In this document: piece after piece, positions 1-11,385 of the stretch
Numbering within the stretch: position 1 is the stretch's first letter
Layout of the letters: every line of letters begins with the position of its first letter
Assembly: GCA_948567375.1 (NCBI GenBank)
Contig: OX419758.1
Coordinates: 4,221,001 to 4,285,000, forward strand
Direction: 5' to 3'
From: Lunularia cruciata
Lineage: Eukaryota > Streptophyta > Marchantiopsida > Lunulariales > Lunulariaceae
Length of the DNA: 64,000 bases
The notes under the pieces: generated by a model
Seen by the model: only the letters and a program-made list of their open reading frames with translations
Database searches by the model: none
Told to the model about the DNA's origin: nothing
Translations under genes and position numbers: made by a program

Positions 1-51
1 GATCAAGTACTGATCTGATTTGAGTTAAGAACAAATTGATTATACATCACT

Positions 52-560
52 GTCAACATCCTACACTATAAAAGCACAACTCACACATACATCAACTCTA
101 AAGTACCACAATAAATCAGTTTGTTTACACAACTCAAACCACACTCAAACATATCAGTACTTGATCTGTCACTCTATAATCTCCCAACAATTGAGCATTG
201 ATCATAATCAAGCCACACCCTCTCTAGCTAAGAGAATCTAGGTGATGCTCGTCGGCCTCTATCCCCCATAGCCAAGAACTTGAAGGCTCAACATTAGAGA
301 AGTGAGCTCTCTGGAGCTGCACTTTGAAAGTATATCCCTTGGACTTGAGCTAGGTCTCAAACCATAACGGTCCCATTGATAGCATACCCAATGGTGAAAA
401 GTGACAGTGGGCCCCACCATGAAGTCAGTACCATAAATACAAAATTTGACCGTTAGAAAGTAATCTATGAGTAACTACTAAAATACCTCTAACTACTATC
501 ATTGCAACTCTAGTGTTTGAGCAATCTAGATGTGATGCTACAAATGGCATGACAAAGGAT
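52..560. repeat. Dispersed non-coding repeat, left copy
   Basis: Positions about 149-560 match 7695-8110 in the same orientation with scattered substitutions, and 52-110 match 8150-8220. The two blocks occur in opposite order in the two places, so the left copy reads as the end of one repeat unit followed by the start of another. On the minus strand the short block begins TGTGG, as an LTR would. No coding potential is visible. It may be LTR sequence of an unidentified element, but no primer-binding site or internal region could be tied to it. Confidence 0.5.
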
Positions 561-777
561 TGCACCCTAAGGTTTAATGATGTAGCCTTCTACCATACAA
601 TGTCTCCCCATCTTACACAAGGAAACATCATCACACTATTGTGACTAGCCCTCATTTTATATCAAAGGATGACATTTTTTGTCAAGATAAAGATTTGGAT
701 GAAGAACACCTCCATCTCAATAGACCTCTCCATGATGATATTATCATCCCTGAAGAAGAAGAAAGGAAGCCCACTAA

Positions 778-1367
778 TGTAATACTCCGGGGATAAGAGA
801 ACTCTCCAAGAGAGAAGACACAAGTTTCACATTCAATACTCCGTTGCCCCAAAGGAGCACCTTCTCTTTATAATATAGCAAAGAGGATCCCCTCGATGGA
901 AGCTCTACCTTTGGATCAGATACATGGATTGGTGACCTATCAATGAGCTCCATCCTTAGATTCATTGTTTGGATGGCTGACATGTCAATCCTTGTCCTAT
1001 CTAGTTGGTCAAATGGGTTTGACCAACGGGAATCTTTATGGAATCTTTTGTAAGGAGCTCAAAATCATGTGGACGAGGTACAATTGGAAAGCTATCAAAT
1101 GAGAAAAGTCATAGGGAAGAGAAGGAAAGCCTTTCTCTATCCTCACTAGGAGAAATCTTTCCATTTTCAAGGCCTAATTTATCCATTGAGGCCTCCAAAA
1201 TTGGCTCTAAAGTTTCTTGGCTATTTTTTATTTCTGCACTATTAGTAGAGGTACTCTTTTGGTGACATTTATATCTGATCTTCCTAGCCCATTGTGCACA
1301 ATAACCTTCTAGATATTACCAAACCAATTTTCATTTCTAGATGATATGTCTAACTACTAGTATTACA
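778..1367 (-). mobile_element. Solo LTR, element E family (minus strand)
   Basis: The reverse complement aligns along its whole length with the 738-bp LTRs of element E (47201-47938 and 53051-53788). It starts and ends with the same TGTAATAC / TATTACA termini and keeps the TATA-like tract and the segment before the LTR end. It is shorter because it has only one copy of a roughly 155-bp block that is tandemly duplicated in E. The flanks are ACTAA (773-777) and ACTAC (1368-1372), a five-base target-site duplication with one mismatch. No PBS or coding region adjoins it, so it is a solo LTR and an older insertion than E. Confidence 0.8.
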
Positions 1368-1659
1368 ACTACATGCAACAAAGATGTTCTAGTTACTACT
1401 ATTGATGACAATTCTCTATCTCAATAGCTCAAGCCATTTTTGGAGGAAGTTCTTACCATCATTGATGATCATATGGGGAAGCCCACAAAGTGGGTTGAAA
1501 AGGAACAAGAAGTCCCTCAAACAATACTTGAGGACAAGTTGCAATAATGCTTTTTGGAGAAACTTCCAAAGTAGTTGTCAAAACATTTCCTCTCCACTTG
1601 CAAGTTGTGTACTAGTTTTGAGATCTCAATATCTCACAAACAAAAGAAACACCTAAATA

Positions 1660-3020
1660 TGTCAAGATCAGCACCAACATGTTGGTCAAAGATCAATCTA
1701 CCCATAAAGACCTCTTTCAAGATTTTCAAGATGCTTTTGCCTATGATTACATAGAAGTCATGGATGTTGATCCCATAGATATGCCCACATCAAATCTTAC
1801 TCCATTGAGAGGCTCTTTAAGTCTAAACCCCACATACTCTTAGAAAGTGTATGATGAATTAAAAAAATTACTAAAATGTGGGCTCATCTGACTCATACAA
1901 GAGATAGAATAGGCCTCCCCAATCTTGGTGGTCCTTAAAAAGGATATGGGAAAGTTGCAAATCTATGTAGACTTTTGCAAGTTGAATTTGAAAACTATCA
2001 CAAATCCCTTTTCAATCATATTCATAAATATGCTACTAGACAAAGTAGCTGGTAGCCAATGATCCTTGTTTGTGGATGGATATTCTGACTTGGCTTTTGC
2101 TCTAAATGACCAATACAAGATATTGTTTGTCCTAAAATAGGGCACCTATGCTTATTGAGTGATGCTCCTTAGTGGTTCAATGCTACATGATGAACTCATT
2201 TGGCATAGTAAGAAAAGACAGAGAGTTATACCTTGATGATATGTGCATGCATAGTTCCCACACTAATCATATCAATTTTGCATGTTTATAGGCAAGTTAG
2301 GATTTCTTAAAATCCCCAAAAGTGTCTATTTACCATTTCTTGTGGACCTTTCCTTGGTCACCTAGTTTGTGAAAATGCCATAATGGTGGACCCCAAGAAG
2401 ATCCAGACCATTCTTGAGTTGCCCCTACTAGAGACTAAGTGTGAGCCTAGAAGTTTCTTAGGTTTTATGGGATATTATAGGTGATATGTTTACATGTATG
2501 CTAAGATTTCTTCTACATTGATTGACCTCCTACACACCACTATTAAATTCATGTAGACCAAAACATGCACCGATATATTCAAAACTTTGAAACAAAATGT
2601 AGCCATGGCTCCAATTCTAGCATCACCTAGTTGGAAGCTGGTTTCATGTTCATGTAAACACCTCTAACATGGCCATGAGTGTTGTCCTAGCCCAATATCA
2701 TGATGAACAATGGAAACATCCACTCTATTATGCTAGTTGGTAACTCAGAAGAACTGCTTGACAACAAAGTGAGAGTGCTTCAGGATGATCTCCACTATCC
2801 AAAAGCTTCACCACTTCCTTATGGCAAACAGTTGTGTGTTCCATGTAGATCATAGAGAACTCAAATATCTGATGAACAAAAAATGTCATGCAAGAAGACT
2901 GGCCCATTGGATGTTACTCCTACAAGAGTTTTCTTTTATGGTGGAATACCGTCCTAGCAAGTCTCATGATAACATAGATTGTTGTCTTGTATCCTTGGAT
3001 GTCTCATATATTGCTCCTTG
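1660..3020 (+). pseudogene. Decayed Ty3/gypsy reverse transcriptase-RNase H
   Basis: With several in-frame stops and frame changes, this stretch reads as the RT and RNase H part of a gypsy polyprotein. Visible pieces in order are a basic KKDMGKLQI segment, a VDFCKLN segment equivalent to the usual VDYRxLN, a degraded motif A (VDGYSD), a SFLGFMGYYR thumb/connection motif near 2450, and an RNase H tail near 2784-3020 (VDHRELKYL, then LLLQEFSF). Gag and protease upstream are not recognisable. The solo LTR at 778-1367 interrupts sequence just upstream. Integrase is not seen downstream, where the family-A'-type LTR end at 3267 begins. It is non-functional; lineage within Ty3/gypsy is not resolved. 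Confidence 0.75.
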
Positions 3021-4052
3021 AACATGGATCCCATAGACTTCAATTCTTTTATGCAAGGGAAAACATGACTCCTCAATCATCTTGGATGATATGAAATCAA
3101 GCAATATCTCTTTATGGATAACATGCAATTTGATTTATGCTGGGCCCTACAATTCTTGCACAACAAGTGGGGATCTTATATGCGAGCGGTCTTAGGAATT
3201 TTGGACAACTCAATGTATAGTGTCAAACTGCTCCACAATTATAGCACATGCTTACAAGTGTATTTTTGTGACAACCTAATGTTGATGTATTATTAGTACA
3301 TCATCCCCCTAGGATATGCATTGACATATGAAATGACTAGAAATGGAAATTAAGTGTCACAATGTCAGAAGTGGTTTATTCTTATGTGTTAAACCTCTTG
3401 GGCAAAACCCACTGTGGCATCCTTCAAAAGAGAAATTAACAACCATTCTCACAAAAGATCTAATCTAATAAGCCCTTGATTGTGGTAGTTCACTTCACTC
3501 CAAAAGACTCTCCTTGAAGAGCTTCTTTTACCCCAGCAGCTAGTCCTTCCTCGTAGGTTCATTTCACCGCAAAGGTTGGTTTTAGTCTAAAGGTTGGTTT
3601 TTAGGCCAAAGGTTCTTTCTTTGTGATGCCATCATTGATTGCATGCATCTCTTCCCAAAAATTGCAATCCCAATGAAATCCAAAATTGATTTTCCACTTG
3701 GCTTTTCTATCATATGGTACTCTCAATGCTTCATTGTTCCCAAAACCATTCCTCACATTGACTTGCTCATTTCGAATGTCAAGGGTAACTTACTTGAAAA
3801 TATGTGAATTTCTTAAGTGGATATTCAAGCACTCATTCCCACTGTATGTCAAGGGTAACTTCCTTGGTTTAGTGTAAATTTCAAAGCAAGTTCTCCAACA
3901 TACACTCCTATTGCAAGATTTCTCACTTCTACTTGAACAAGTACACAATAAAAGGTGTAAGGAAAAGCAATCCAATGCAAAGAACTCATAGAAATCTTTA
4001 GGCTAAATACTTTGATTATGAAGGAAGTGGACACAACTTCTATAGGTCATAA

Positions 4053-4055
<3 letters not shown>

Positions 4056-4133
<78 letters not shown>
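4056..4133. repeat. (AT)n microsatellite
   Basis: An uninterrupted alternating AT tract of about 77 bases. It creates a spurious Tyr-Ile reading frame on the minus strand. It lies in AT-rich non-coding sequence between the LTR terminus at 3267 and the coiled-coil remnant. Confidence 0.97.
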
Positions 4134-4137
<4 letters not shown>

Positions 4138-4559
4138 CAAATTTCCTAACTGTTTGATGAAGATGATAATTGACTAAGAGTGTTGCAAATCTTCTAATTC
4201 CACCTACTCCACTTTTTGCTATCCTACATGCTGATCTTATCCTAAACATAATTAAGAAGTGATGATGCAACCACTGCCAATCACAACTACTACTTGTTGT
4301 TTACTTTGTGCATAATTACAATTCTGAAATCTTTGGCTACAGAATTATCATGTGGTCTAAATTATGTCAAAGGTCTTCCAAAATGAAGACCCTTCCAAGT
4401 CAAAGATGATTACTAGGCCAAAAATACATTCGATACTTAATAGATTCTACTTATTTCCCTTTGGCTAGAATCTCTTCATTCTCAAATCTTTTACAAGTAA
4501 CTACCTTCACCCTTACAAACCTTAACTAATAGATCTACACAATCTTAGTACTCTATGAT

Positions 4560-5460
4560 CTCCTTCAGCAATGCCTTTGTGGATTCCTCAAAATTCTTTG
4601 AGGGGTGTTCAAATAGCTTATTGGCTACCTACTACAAGCACTAGTCCATGTATACCGTCATTGTGAGAGCATGCACTTGAGTTATGGAATGACAAGCCTT
4701 CAATTTCTCCAAGGATGCCTCCTCCATTAACTCCTTTGCAATTTCTTCAAGATGGTCATGTGCCATCTCCATACTTGCTAAAATCATAGTCTTCTCCACA
4801 TTGAACAAGGTCCGACTCTCATCCATCTCAACCAAGATCTCTTCTCAAATGGTTGCCTAATCATTTTTGCATTCCTCTTCCTTTTGCTTGATACTTTTTA
4901 TGAATTTCTTCACTTGTATATTGGCTGCTCATAGGTTCTCTTAATGAAAGTTTTTGATGCAACAAGGGCAACCTTCACCTTTTGTATTTCTCCCTTAAAT
5001 GCCTCAACTTCTTCCACTCGCACTTTACTATTTCCTTAAGCTGGGTTTGTTGATGTGCTTCTTTGTCCTTGGACTTCATCGCTTCTTGCCTCATCATTCT
5101 CTCTTCTTGGATCTTCTTCTCCAAAGCTACTCCTTCTTCAGAAATTTTAGCTACCTTCTATGAAAATTGTTATTTTGCTTACCCATTTCCAAATGTTGTG
5201 CATGAACCTCTAACAGTTCATCCCGCACCTTCATCTTCTCTTGTGTTACTTCTTGCACAACTTGCACAAATTGATGAAGATGTTGATGAGCATGATATAA
5301 TCCATAATGGCTCCATGGGATTTTGCATATGGGGAGGGGTAGCTCCATCAACTCTAGAGCCGGGCCGACCCTATACATCACTAATTGGGAATTCTTCTCT
5401 AAATGACATTACTCTAAATAGTACTTGGATTCACCTTGACTTGACTATCAAAGCAAATTT
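4560..5460 (-). pseudogene. Coiled-coil remnant, LTR-protein-like C-terminus
   Basis: The minus strand encodes fragments rich in Glu, Lys, Gln and Leu, with heptad-like spacing, split by stops and frameshifts: for example 4835-4641 and 5381-5151. Composition and position, about 1.3 kb inside the LTR terminus at 3267, resemble the C-terminal coiled-coil half of the family-A LTR protein (compare 12623-13570). I could not align it residue by residue, so homology is inferred from composition and location. It could also be an unrelated gag-like coiled coil. It is clearly not translatable as one protein. Confidence 0.4.
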
Positions 5461-5524
5461 TTAGGCCATTTTCAAAGATAATATGACCAAACATTGGTTG
5501 TTTTATTCCTAGTATCAAAAATCA

Positions 5525-6060
5525 TGCAATGAGAATCTTGGTAGAGGCACTCATGAAGTTGTTCAAGTCTAAATGAACAACTTACCTTGACAATAATTAG
5601 GCAATCTTTTTTGAGTTTTTACCAAGGAAAACCTATCACTTGGGCAGTGATGTTTTGGGCAAGGGTAAGAGAGCTTGTAGGAACTATGAACAAGGAAGGA
5701 GTGACTTTGATGTCACCCTTCTTTTTGCATTTCTACTTGGGATGGATTTTTTAATCGCAAAAGAGAAGAAAAGTATCTTGGCCACTTATTCCCTATAGGA
5801 CAATTTGCAAGCCAAAAGGAAGAGTACTAATGGTGCAGAAGTATGTTAAAGTGGGCAAAAAATGTGCCCACATAGGGAAATACATGGAGGTGAAAGAATC
5901 ATATAATACTATGGACTTCAAGAAGTAGAGTCAATAGCCAATCACCATAGAGCCAATGATTAAGAAATGATCCACTCCGAGGCTAAAGGCAAAAGCTACT
6001 AAGGGGATGAGGAGGATCCTCATGGACAACAAGGAAGAAGAAGAAGAATTTTAGGATGAA
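5525..6060 (+). pseudogene. Distant relative of the LTR-encoded protein, N-terminal block
   Basis: Reading the plus strand through stops, this matches the conserved N-terminal block of the family-A LTR protein. An ALMKLF..TTY segment corresponds to ALMAIL..TTYVMKHQ. A YQGKPITWA segment corresponds to AREPINWA. An ARVRELV segment corresponds to GRTRQMV. PFFLHFYLGW corresponds to PFAAHFYLGL. Spacing between blocks is preserved, and an acidic/basic stretch follows (about 5980-6060), as in the family-A protein. Several stops and at least one frameshift break it. Its orientation is opposite to the coiled-coil remnant at 4560-5460, so the two are separate fragments. It shows that the protein family extends beyond the family-A LTRs. 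Confidence 0.6.
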
Positions 6061-6099
6061 GGTAGCAATGGCTCTTTAGTGGTAAGTACTTCTTTCCCC

Positions 6100-7690
6100 T
6101 TGATCCTCTCATCATTCTCAATGTCTCTCATAATCTCCCTTGCACATGTACGTTGTCATACTTTGCTTTTCTCTCTCTGGGAACAAAAAGGATGCCTAGC
6201 TGTGGAGATTATGGATTAGAGGTTGTGCATAGACTTGTTACTATTAATCTGAGTGCATAGGGTAGCCAACCAGTAGAATTCTTCATTCTTGGTTCTAAGA
6301 TTTCTTCTATCGGGTATGGAGTAACGGGCAACTTAACTTGTCATCATAACACACACTCTTTGTCTATTGGTCATCACTTCCAACATTACCAAGGAGAAAT
6401 GCACAACACTCTTAAAAAGAAAGAACCTAAGCACAATGCATGCACACCAACCCAAACCAATAGGGCATACAAATAGGCATGCAAGCATAGAGAGGATCCA
6501 ATCACAAAAATTTGACAATAAATTTGTGTGCTTTTTGTTGGAAAAGGGCTTCAAGCCTTCTTGCTTTGTCATCAAACTATTTTCAATTTGTACTTCAAGC
6601 CTCCTCTAATTTGTGTTTCTGATTTCAACCAATTTCTACTTCAAATGGGGAATCCCTATGTCTTCTCGATCTAGAAAACCCTACATAACTCATATAAACA
6701 TAACTTTTTTTATGACTTGGATTCTAGTGTTCTAGGTTTCAATGGAAAGCCTATAAGATCAGCTTTCCAATGACATGAAATGAGTCTCAATCTGATTATT
6801 ATAGCTCCCCTGACAAGCTCTCAAATTTGGCCAGTTTTTTGTAGCTTTCACCCTAATTTTGAAATCCCTAATTTTAGAGTTTGCTCTTGATTCTTGGCAA
6901 TTTTCTCCAGATCTCTAGATTGGAGGTGCACAAAATCCTCACAGTTCCTCTACAAACCTAAAATCTTCAATCATAACCATAAATTTGGGAGAATTGACAT
7001 TCAATCATGATTGAAGATAAAAATGCTCTATTGAGCTTACAATAGTTTTTTCAATAGAACTTGTTACGTCAACTCTCATAGTTCTCTCTCCATAAACCCA
7101 AAGCCAACCAAATTTTCCATAGTAGTTGGTTGTTCACTTTCCTAAATCTCTATAGATTTTGATTGCCTTATCCAACCCCAATCGCTAGATATGGATTAAT
7201 TCTTGAGTTGGGCTAACTTGTGAGCTCTACATACCCAAGTATACTTGATTGAAGATCTTAAATTGTCATTTTGAGGAATTCACACTAAATCTTTGCACCA
7301 ACAACAATAGAAATTTTTAGAAGGAAAATCAAACCACAACTTGGGGAGTGACCAAAACTCCAAAACTGATCATTAGCTCTTCTTAACACCTTGCATCTCA
7401 AAAGCTTCAACTTCAATCACTCAATCTGATTTGAGATTGATCTAAAACTTAAATTTCTTGTGCTTAGTGCTATAAGCACTTTGTTTACTCTTGAAAATCA
7501 CTAATAGATCTAAAAAATGACACATCAAGCTCTCTAAATAGCCTATTTTGTGCTCCTGGGTATGAATTCTATTCTCATTGATTCAATCAATGATATCTCC
7601 CCAAAATATGCTCAAATTGTCTATTTTCTATCTCCAAATTATAGCATGTTTGCTCTTTACTTCAACTTTTGTCTTCCCTTCTCACAACTC
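6100..7690. other. AT-rich stretch with no recognisable gene
   Basis: I see no frame longer than about 80 codons, no retroelement motif and no RNA gene. The short opposing frames at 6333-6609 overlap on both strands and have no family features. The sequence is AT-rich with many short homopolymer runs and could be untranslated retroelement sequence. Confidence 0.6.
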
Positions 7691-7694
7691 AACT

Positions 7695-8220
7695 TAAATC
7701 AGATCAATACTTGATCTGCCACTTTATAAATTGCTAACAATTGGGCACTGATTACAATCAAGCCACACCCACTCTAGCTAAAAGAATCCAAGTGATGCTT
7801 GCCGGCCTCTGTCCACCATAGCCTGAACTCAAAGGCTCAACATCAAAGAAGTGAGCTCTTTGGAGCTGCACGTCAAAAGTATACCTCCTGGACTTGAGCT
7901 AGGTCTGAAACTCTAATGGTCTTGCTGACAACACACTCAACAATGTGAGCAATGCAAAGTGACGATGGGCTCCACCGTGAAGTCAGTACCCTGAACACAA
8001 AATCTGACCGTCGGAAAATAGTCTTTGAGAAATTGATGAAATAACTCTAACTACTATCACTACAACTCTAGTGTCCAAGCAATCTAGATGTGACACTACA
8101 AATGGCATGATAGTTGTCGTGCGTATAAACATTGCTACACAACATACATTGGTATCAACATCATACACTATAGAAGCACAACTCACACATAAGTCATACA
8201 TAGGCTCTAAAGTGCCACAA
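7695..8220. repeat. Dispersed non-coding repeat, right copy
   Basis: Direct-orientation partner of the repeat at 52-560: 7695-8110 match 149-560, and 8150-8220 match 52-110. Its minus strand begins TGTGGCACTTTAG at about 8219, an LTR-like start. It lies immediately downstream (in minus sense) of the PHD-finger frame. Confidence 0.5.
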
Positions 8221-8388
8221 TTGCTCCCCTAGCTGGCGGTTAGGTCCCTCTAACTCCAGATAGCCATCTACTCCAAGTATATGGTATACCCTATGATGGG
8301 CAAAGATCAAGAAGCCGGGCGCTATAGAGCCCCATTGTTAGTTGTCTGTTTGCAATCTATACCATACAAAGAATGAACTAGCTATAGG

Positions 8389-9114
8389 TCAAATACATCT
8401 AGGACATAACCACTGTCCTTGAGGAACCACCGTGAGGGGAGGAGTCATGCATGCCATATGCCATCCTCTCAAACAACTATCACACACTAACATAGTAGTA
8501 GCTCCACCAAAAGAGCCACATAACATACACCTCAAGGCTGCAAGTACAAGTGCTAAGCTTAGGTCCATAGTACCATCAATGTTTGGGAGGTGGCATGGTG
8601 CACAATTGTGCACATGATTGTTCTAAACAACACCATCATGTCCTTCCAACACAAGGACTCCAGATGGCAAAACCTCACACACTCTCAAGATAGTGCGGCT
8701 TGTCAAAACATCAAGTGATACCATCTCTAAACTCCCTTGATGGTCAAAAAACTCCAAACTCTTCCTCTTGGGATCCAATCTCTTGCAAATTTGTCTCATA
8801 GTCTCTTCACTTCTTGACAAATAGAGTCCACAACTCCACCTTGAAGCTAATGAGCAAAAATTAAGGCATTCTCCATCTATAAGAGCACACAGATTTTCAA
8901 GTCCTAGACTTGCTTGTAAGTAAGCATTGGAAGGATGATAGGATCCGGGTTTCTCATCACTGACTCCATAAATGTCCAAAACATGCCACCATCCAATCTT
9001 GTAAGCCGTCATAGTGTAAATCTGGAGTTTGATGAGAAAAGGATTTGGGAGTGGCAGATTGGGAGCATGGGACATCTCATGCTCAAATGCTACCTCCGAT
9101 GCTCTAACACTCAT
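8389..9114 (-). pseudogene. PHD-finger protein, broken by one stop codon
   Basis: One minus-strand frame runs from ATG at 9112-9114 to a stop near 8389 (about 240 codons), interrupted only by a TAG near 8623. After that stop the frame ends in a complete C4HC3 zinc finger of PHD type: CMLC, then CDSC, then WHMAC and CPRC with normal spacing, at the very C-terminus. PHD fingers typically bind histone H3 tails, so a chromatin role would be the family expectation. The roughly 160 residues before the TAG match nothing I recognise; a PNPF.IKLQIY segment near the N-terminus faintly resembles the leader ORFs of elements E and B. The TAG may replace a Trp codon. A TATA-like box lies about 90 bases upstream. 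It sits about 0.9 kb inside a putative LTR in the same orientation, so it could be element cargo rather than a host gene. Confidence 0.65.
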
Positions 9115-9201
9115 GCTCTGCTACAACTCTCACTCCTAACATCCTCCTTCCGCTCAAGACTCCTCAACTAAAACACACATATCTCTCCACTCTCTCTCTC
9201 C

Positions 9202-9210
9202 TATATATAT
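9202..9210 (-). promoter_or_regulatory. TATA-like box upstream of the PHD frame
   Basis: The minus strand reads ATATATATAG here, about 90 bases before the ATG at 9114 and followed by a purine-rich leader. Position and context fit a core promoter or an LTR TATA box. No transcript evidence is available. Confidence 0.4.
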
Positions 9211-9229
9211 CAAAGCCCTTGAACAAGAT

Positions 9230-10021
9230 AAGATTGTAACCCACGTGACCAATTATATGCATGCATATAGATTGCTCACAAGGGAACATCTCATTTGTGG
9301 GATCATACAACCTATTCCACTAATGTGGAGATAAACCATGATAATTTACTTTTTTACAGGCTATGCAAACCACAACACGACAACACACTCTCACAATTCA
9401 AATGTCTAAGTGATGAAACTTACCATTAAGAGTGAGGAAAGTCTTAATAGGTCTTGCTCTAGTTAGCTCTAGAAAAAGTGTAAAGAATCCAACCCTTAGG
9501 TGTATTTTTAAGGTGACGCCCCATTGTTACAAACTTTTAGTAAGCGTGTCCTTTGGTGAGCAAATGCTGCTTGCACATGTGAGTTGTTAGTATAATCAAA
9601 TGGTCATCAATTGTAGTTCTTGATTTGTTAGTGCCACATTTACTCATGAAATTTCAGGCCAAGAGACTTCCTAGCCAAATGGTTTTTCTACCCAAAGGTC
9701 ACCCAAGGCAAATTTCTCCTTTTAGGACAAAGACCTCTTAGGACAAAGGGTTTCCTAACCACAGGTTTTTTTATTTAACAACCTTCTTTATTGTAGAGCC
9801 ACACTCCATGCTCCTTATCTGGATCTATTTTTGTTGGTTCTTTTGTGGTACATTCCTTCTATGTCATCTTTCCCCTTGAAGGTGTAGTTCTTCTTGGGGT
9901 GGAAGGCAGTCAATCATAAACCTCCCTTCTTCCATGTTAATTGACTATTTCTATACTCTTCCTAGTTAAGCTTTGCAAGTTGAAAGAAAAAGGTGCACTT
10001 TAGAAAGTAGTGAGGCATCAC
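9230..10021 (-). other. Gene-free start of the putative A' LTR
   Basis: This stretch follows the TGTGATGCC terminus at 10022 in minus sense and contains no supported gene. It holds runs such as CCTAAGAGGTCTTTGTCCTA (9739-9758 region, minus), which only weakly resemble the first few hundred bases of family-A LTRs. Confidence 0.35.
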
Positions 10022-10054
10022 ATACCTCCTCTCCCCTCTCCCTACCTCAAATGT
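10022..10054 (-). other. Polypurine tract of element A'
   Basis: The minus strand reads GCTCACATTTGAGG followed by a G/A-rich run and then TGTGATGCC. Element A has the same arrangement at 28312-28340 (GCTCACATTTGAGGGAGGG, then TGTGGTACC), including the TGA that ends pol. This is the standard plus-strand priming site next to a 3' LTR and marks A' as a relative of A in opposite orientation. Confidence 0.7.
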
Positions 10055-10187
10055 GAGCATCCCCATGAACATCAAGGTAACTCCTTTTTCTCTCAATTGT
10101 AGTATTTTTGGACATACCATCCGTTGACTCAAGTGGTGAGTAGATTCCTCTCTAGATTAGCGAGCTACAAGGACCTAATTTTGTAAA

Positions 10188-10925
10188 GCTTCTCTACTTG
10201 ATATGGTCCCATCCACCAAAGATGACACTTCCCAAGGAGGAACTTGTGTCAATTGTCATACGAAAACACATACTCTCCTTTTGCAATCTGCACAAGTCAA
10301 AGATTTTGATCATGAACTTCCCTCCTTCTCCCTTGAACCTCCCTTGTGCAATTATGAGATCATCTCTCTTCTCTTCCAGAAACATCAACTGCTACGATAT
10401 GCCCACAAGGCTATTGGCAACTTGGTATCCTAGTTGTATGCATAATTCACCTTTACCTTGTTTTGGATTTTGCACAACAACCCATTGGCTTTTGGATTGT
10501 AGGGAGTAGTTTTCCTATGTGTAATCTTAAAGTGCTCAATGAGAGACTCCATTAGTTTGTTCAAGATATTAGCTCTCCTATCACCCACTAATTAGAAAGT
10601 GCAACCATATCAAGAGATGTCATTCTATAAGAAGGATTTTCCTATTGTATTCATATCATCCTCTTTGATAGCTTTCACTTCTACTATTTTTGTGGCAAGC
10701 CAAATATATCTCTTTTGTGTGGTTTAATGGTAGGTTGTGTTGGACCTACAAAATCAATTCTCCATTTCTCAAATGGAGCTAGGGGTAGAATAGATCAAAG
10801 GGACCATTGGGATGAAGACACAGGTCATCTTGTTTGTTGATGCACATCACATTGTTTGATGAATCATGGACATTCTTGTACATGATTGGCCATCAATATC
10901 TTGTTACTAAATTTTTTTTACCAAA
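10188..10925 (-). pseudogene. Decayed integrase C-terminal half of element A'
   Basis: Across stops and frame changes the minus strand gives CDVHQQT, PLAPFEKW.IDFVGP.QP, a LEEKRDD segment and a final WWMGPYQV. These match, in order, the element-A integrase (CDACQQI, PLAPFEKWGIDFVGPIQP, WLEEKRDD, RWMGPYHV). The first is the zinc-binding end, the second the start of the catalytic core, and the last the GPY/F module. The catalytic D,D,E residues cannot be read reliably. It ends just before the polypurine tract at 10054. From 10926 to 11385 I see nothing recognisable, so most of the A' interior is deleted. Confidence 0.7.
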
Positions 10926-11385
10926 TTCTTTAGGGTGAAGTTCCAAGTGTAGAACATGTATCACTTCTACTTCATAAGACTCTAAAAAAAATAAAGAACT
11001 TCATTGGCCCCTAATTTGAATAGGATATTCCCCTTCAATTAGTACATATCTATTTTGTGGGTTAATGGGCTAAATGTCTAACCCTTTACCCCATATTTAA
11101 TCCTTCAAAACACACCCACATGTGGATTTATTATAGCTCAAAAGAGAAATGTGTCTTGATTTGTCAAAATTTCAATCTTCATATAAGGGCACGTCTTCTC
11201 TAGTTTTGCCTATCTTTGGCTTCAAATTTATTATAACCTATAGTCTCAAGATATCAAAGTCTTACATTGAGATATTGAGAGTTTGATAGTGATATATTTG
11301 GAAGACTTTTTCATTGAAAACATGCCATTCAAATCTTTGGCTTGATCACTAGCTTTTAGTCTTGACTAGAAATCAGCATTATTGT

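Larger units (their letters stand above)
3267..10022 (-). mobile_element. Putative 3' LTR of element A' with insertions
   Basis: Two minus-strand boundaries suggest one heavily interrupted LTR. At 10022 a TGTGATGCC terminus directly follows a purine-rich tract and a decayed integrase end, in an arrangement matching element A. At 3267 the minus strand ends in GGTTGTCACA, the same terminus as family A. Sequence just inside 3267 (3275-3420) resembles 11395-11560, which would be the end of the matching 5' LTR. The 6.7-kb span is too long for one LTR, so other insertions are presumed (the opposite-strand piece at 5525-6060 and the repeat at 7695-8220). The two boundaries are better supported than their pairing. 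Confidence 0.35.

Noticed and set aside
4040..4270. 76-residue minus-strand Tyr-Ile frame
   Set aside because: Translation of the (AT)n microsatellite.
6333..6609. Overlapping 80-residue frames on both strands
   Set aside because: Mutually overlapping, short, without motifs or similarity to other regions of the window.
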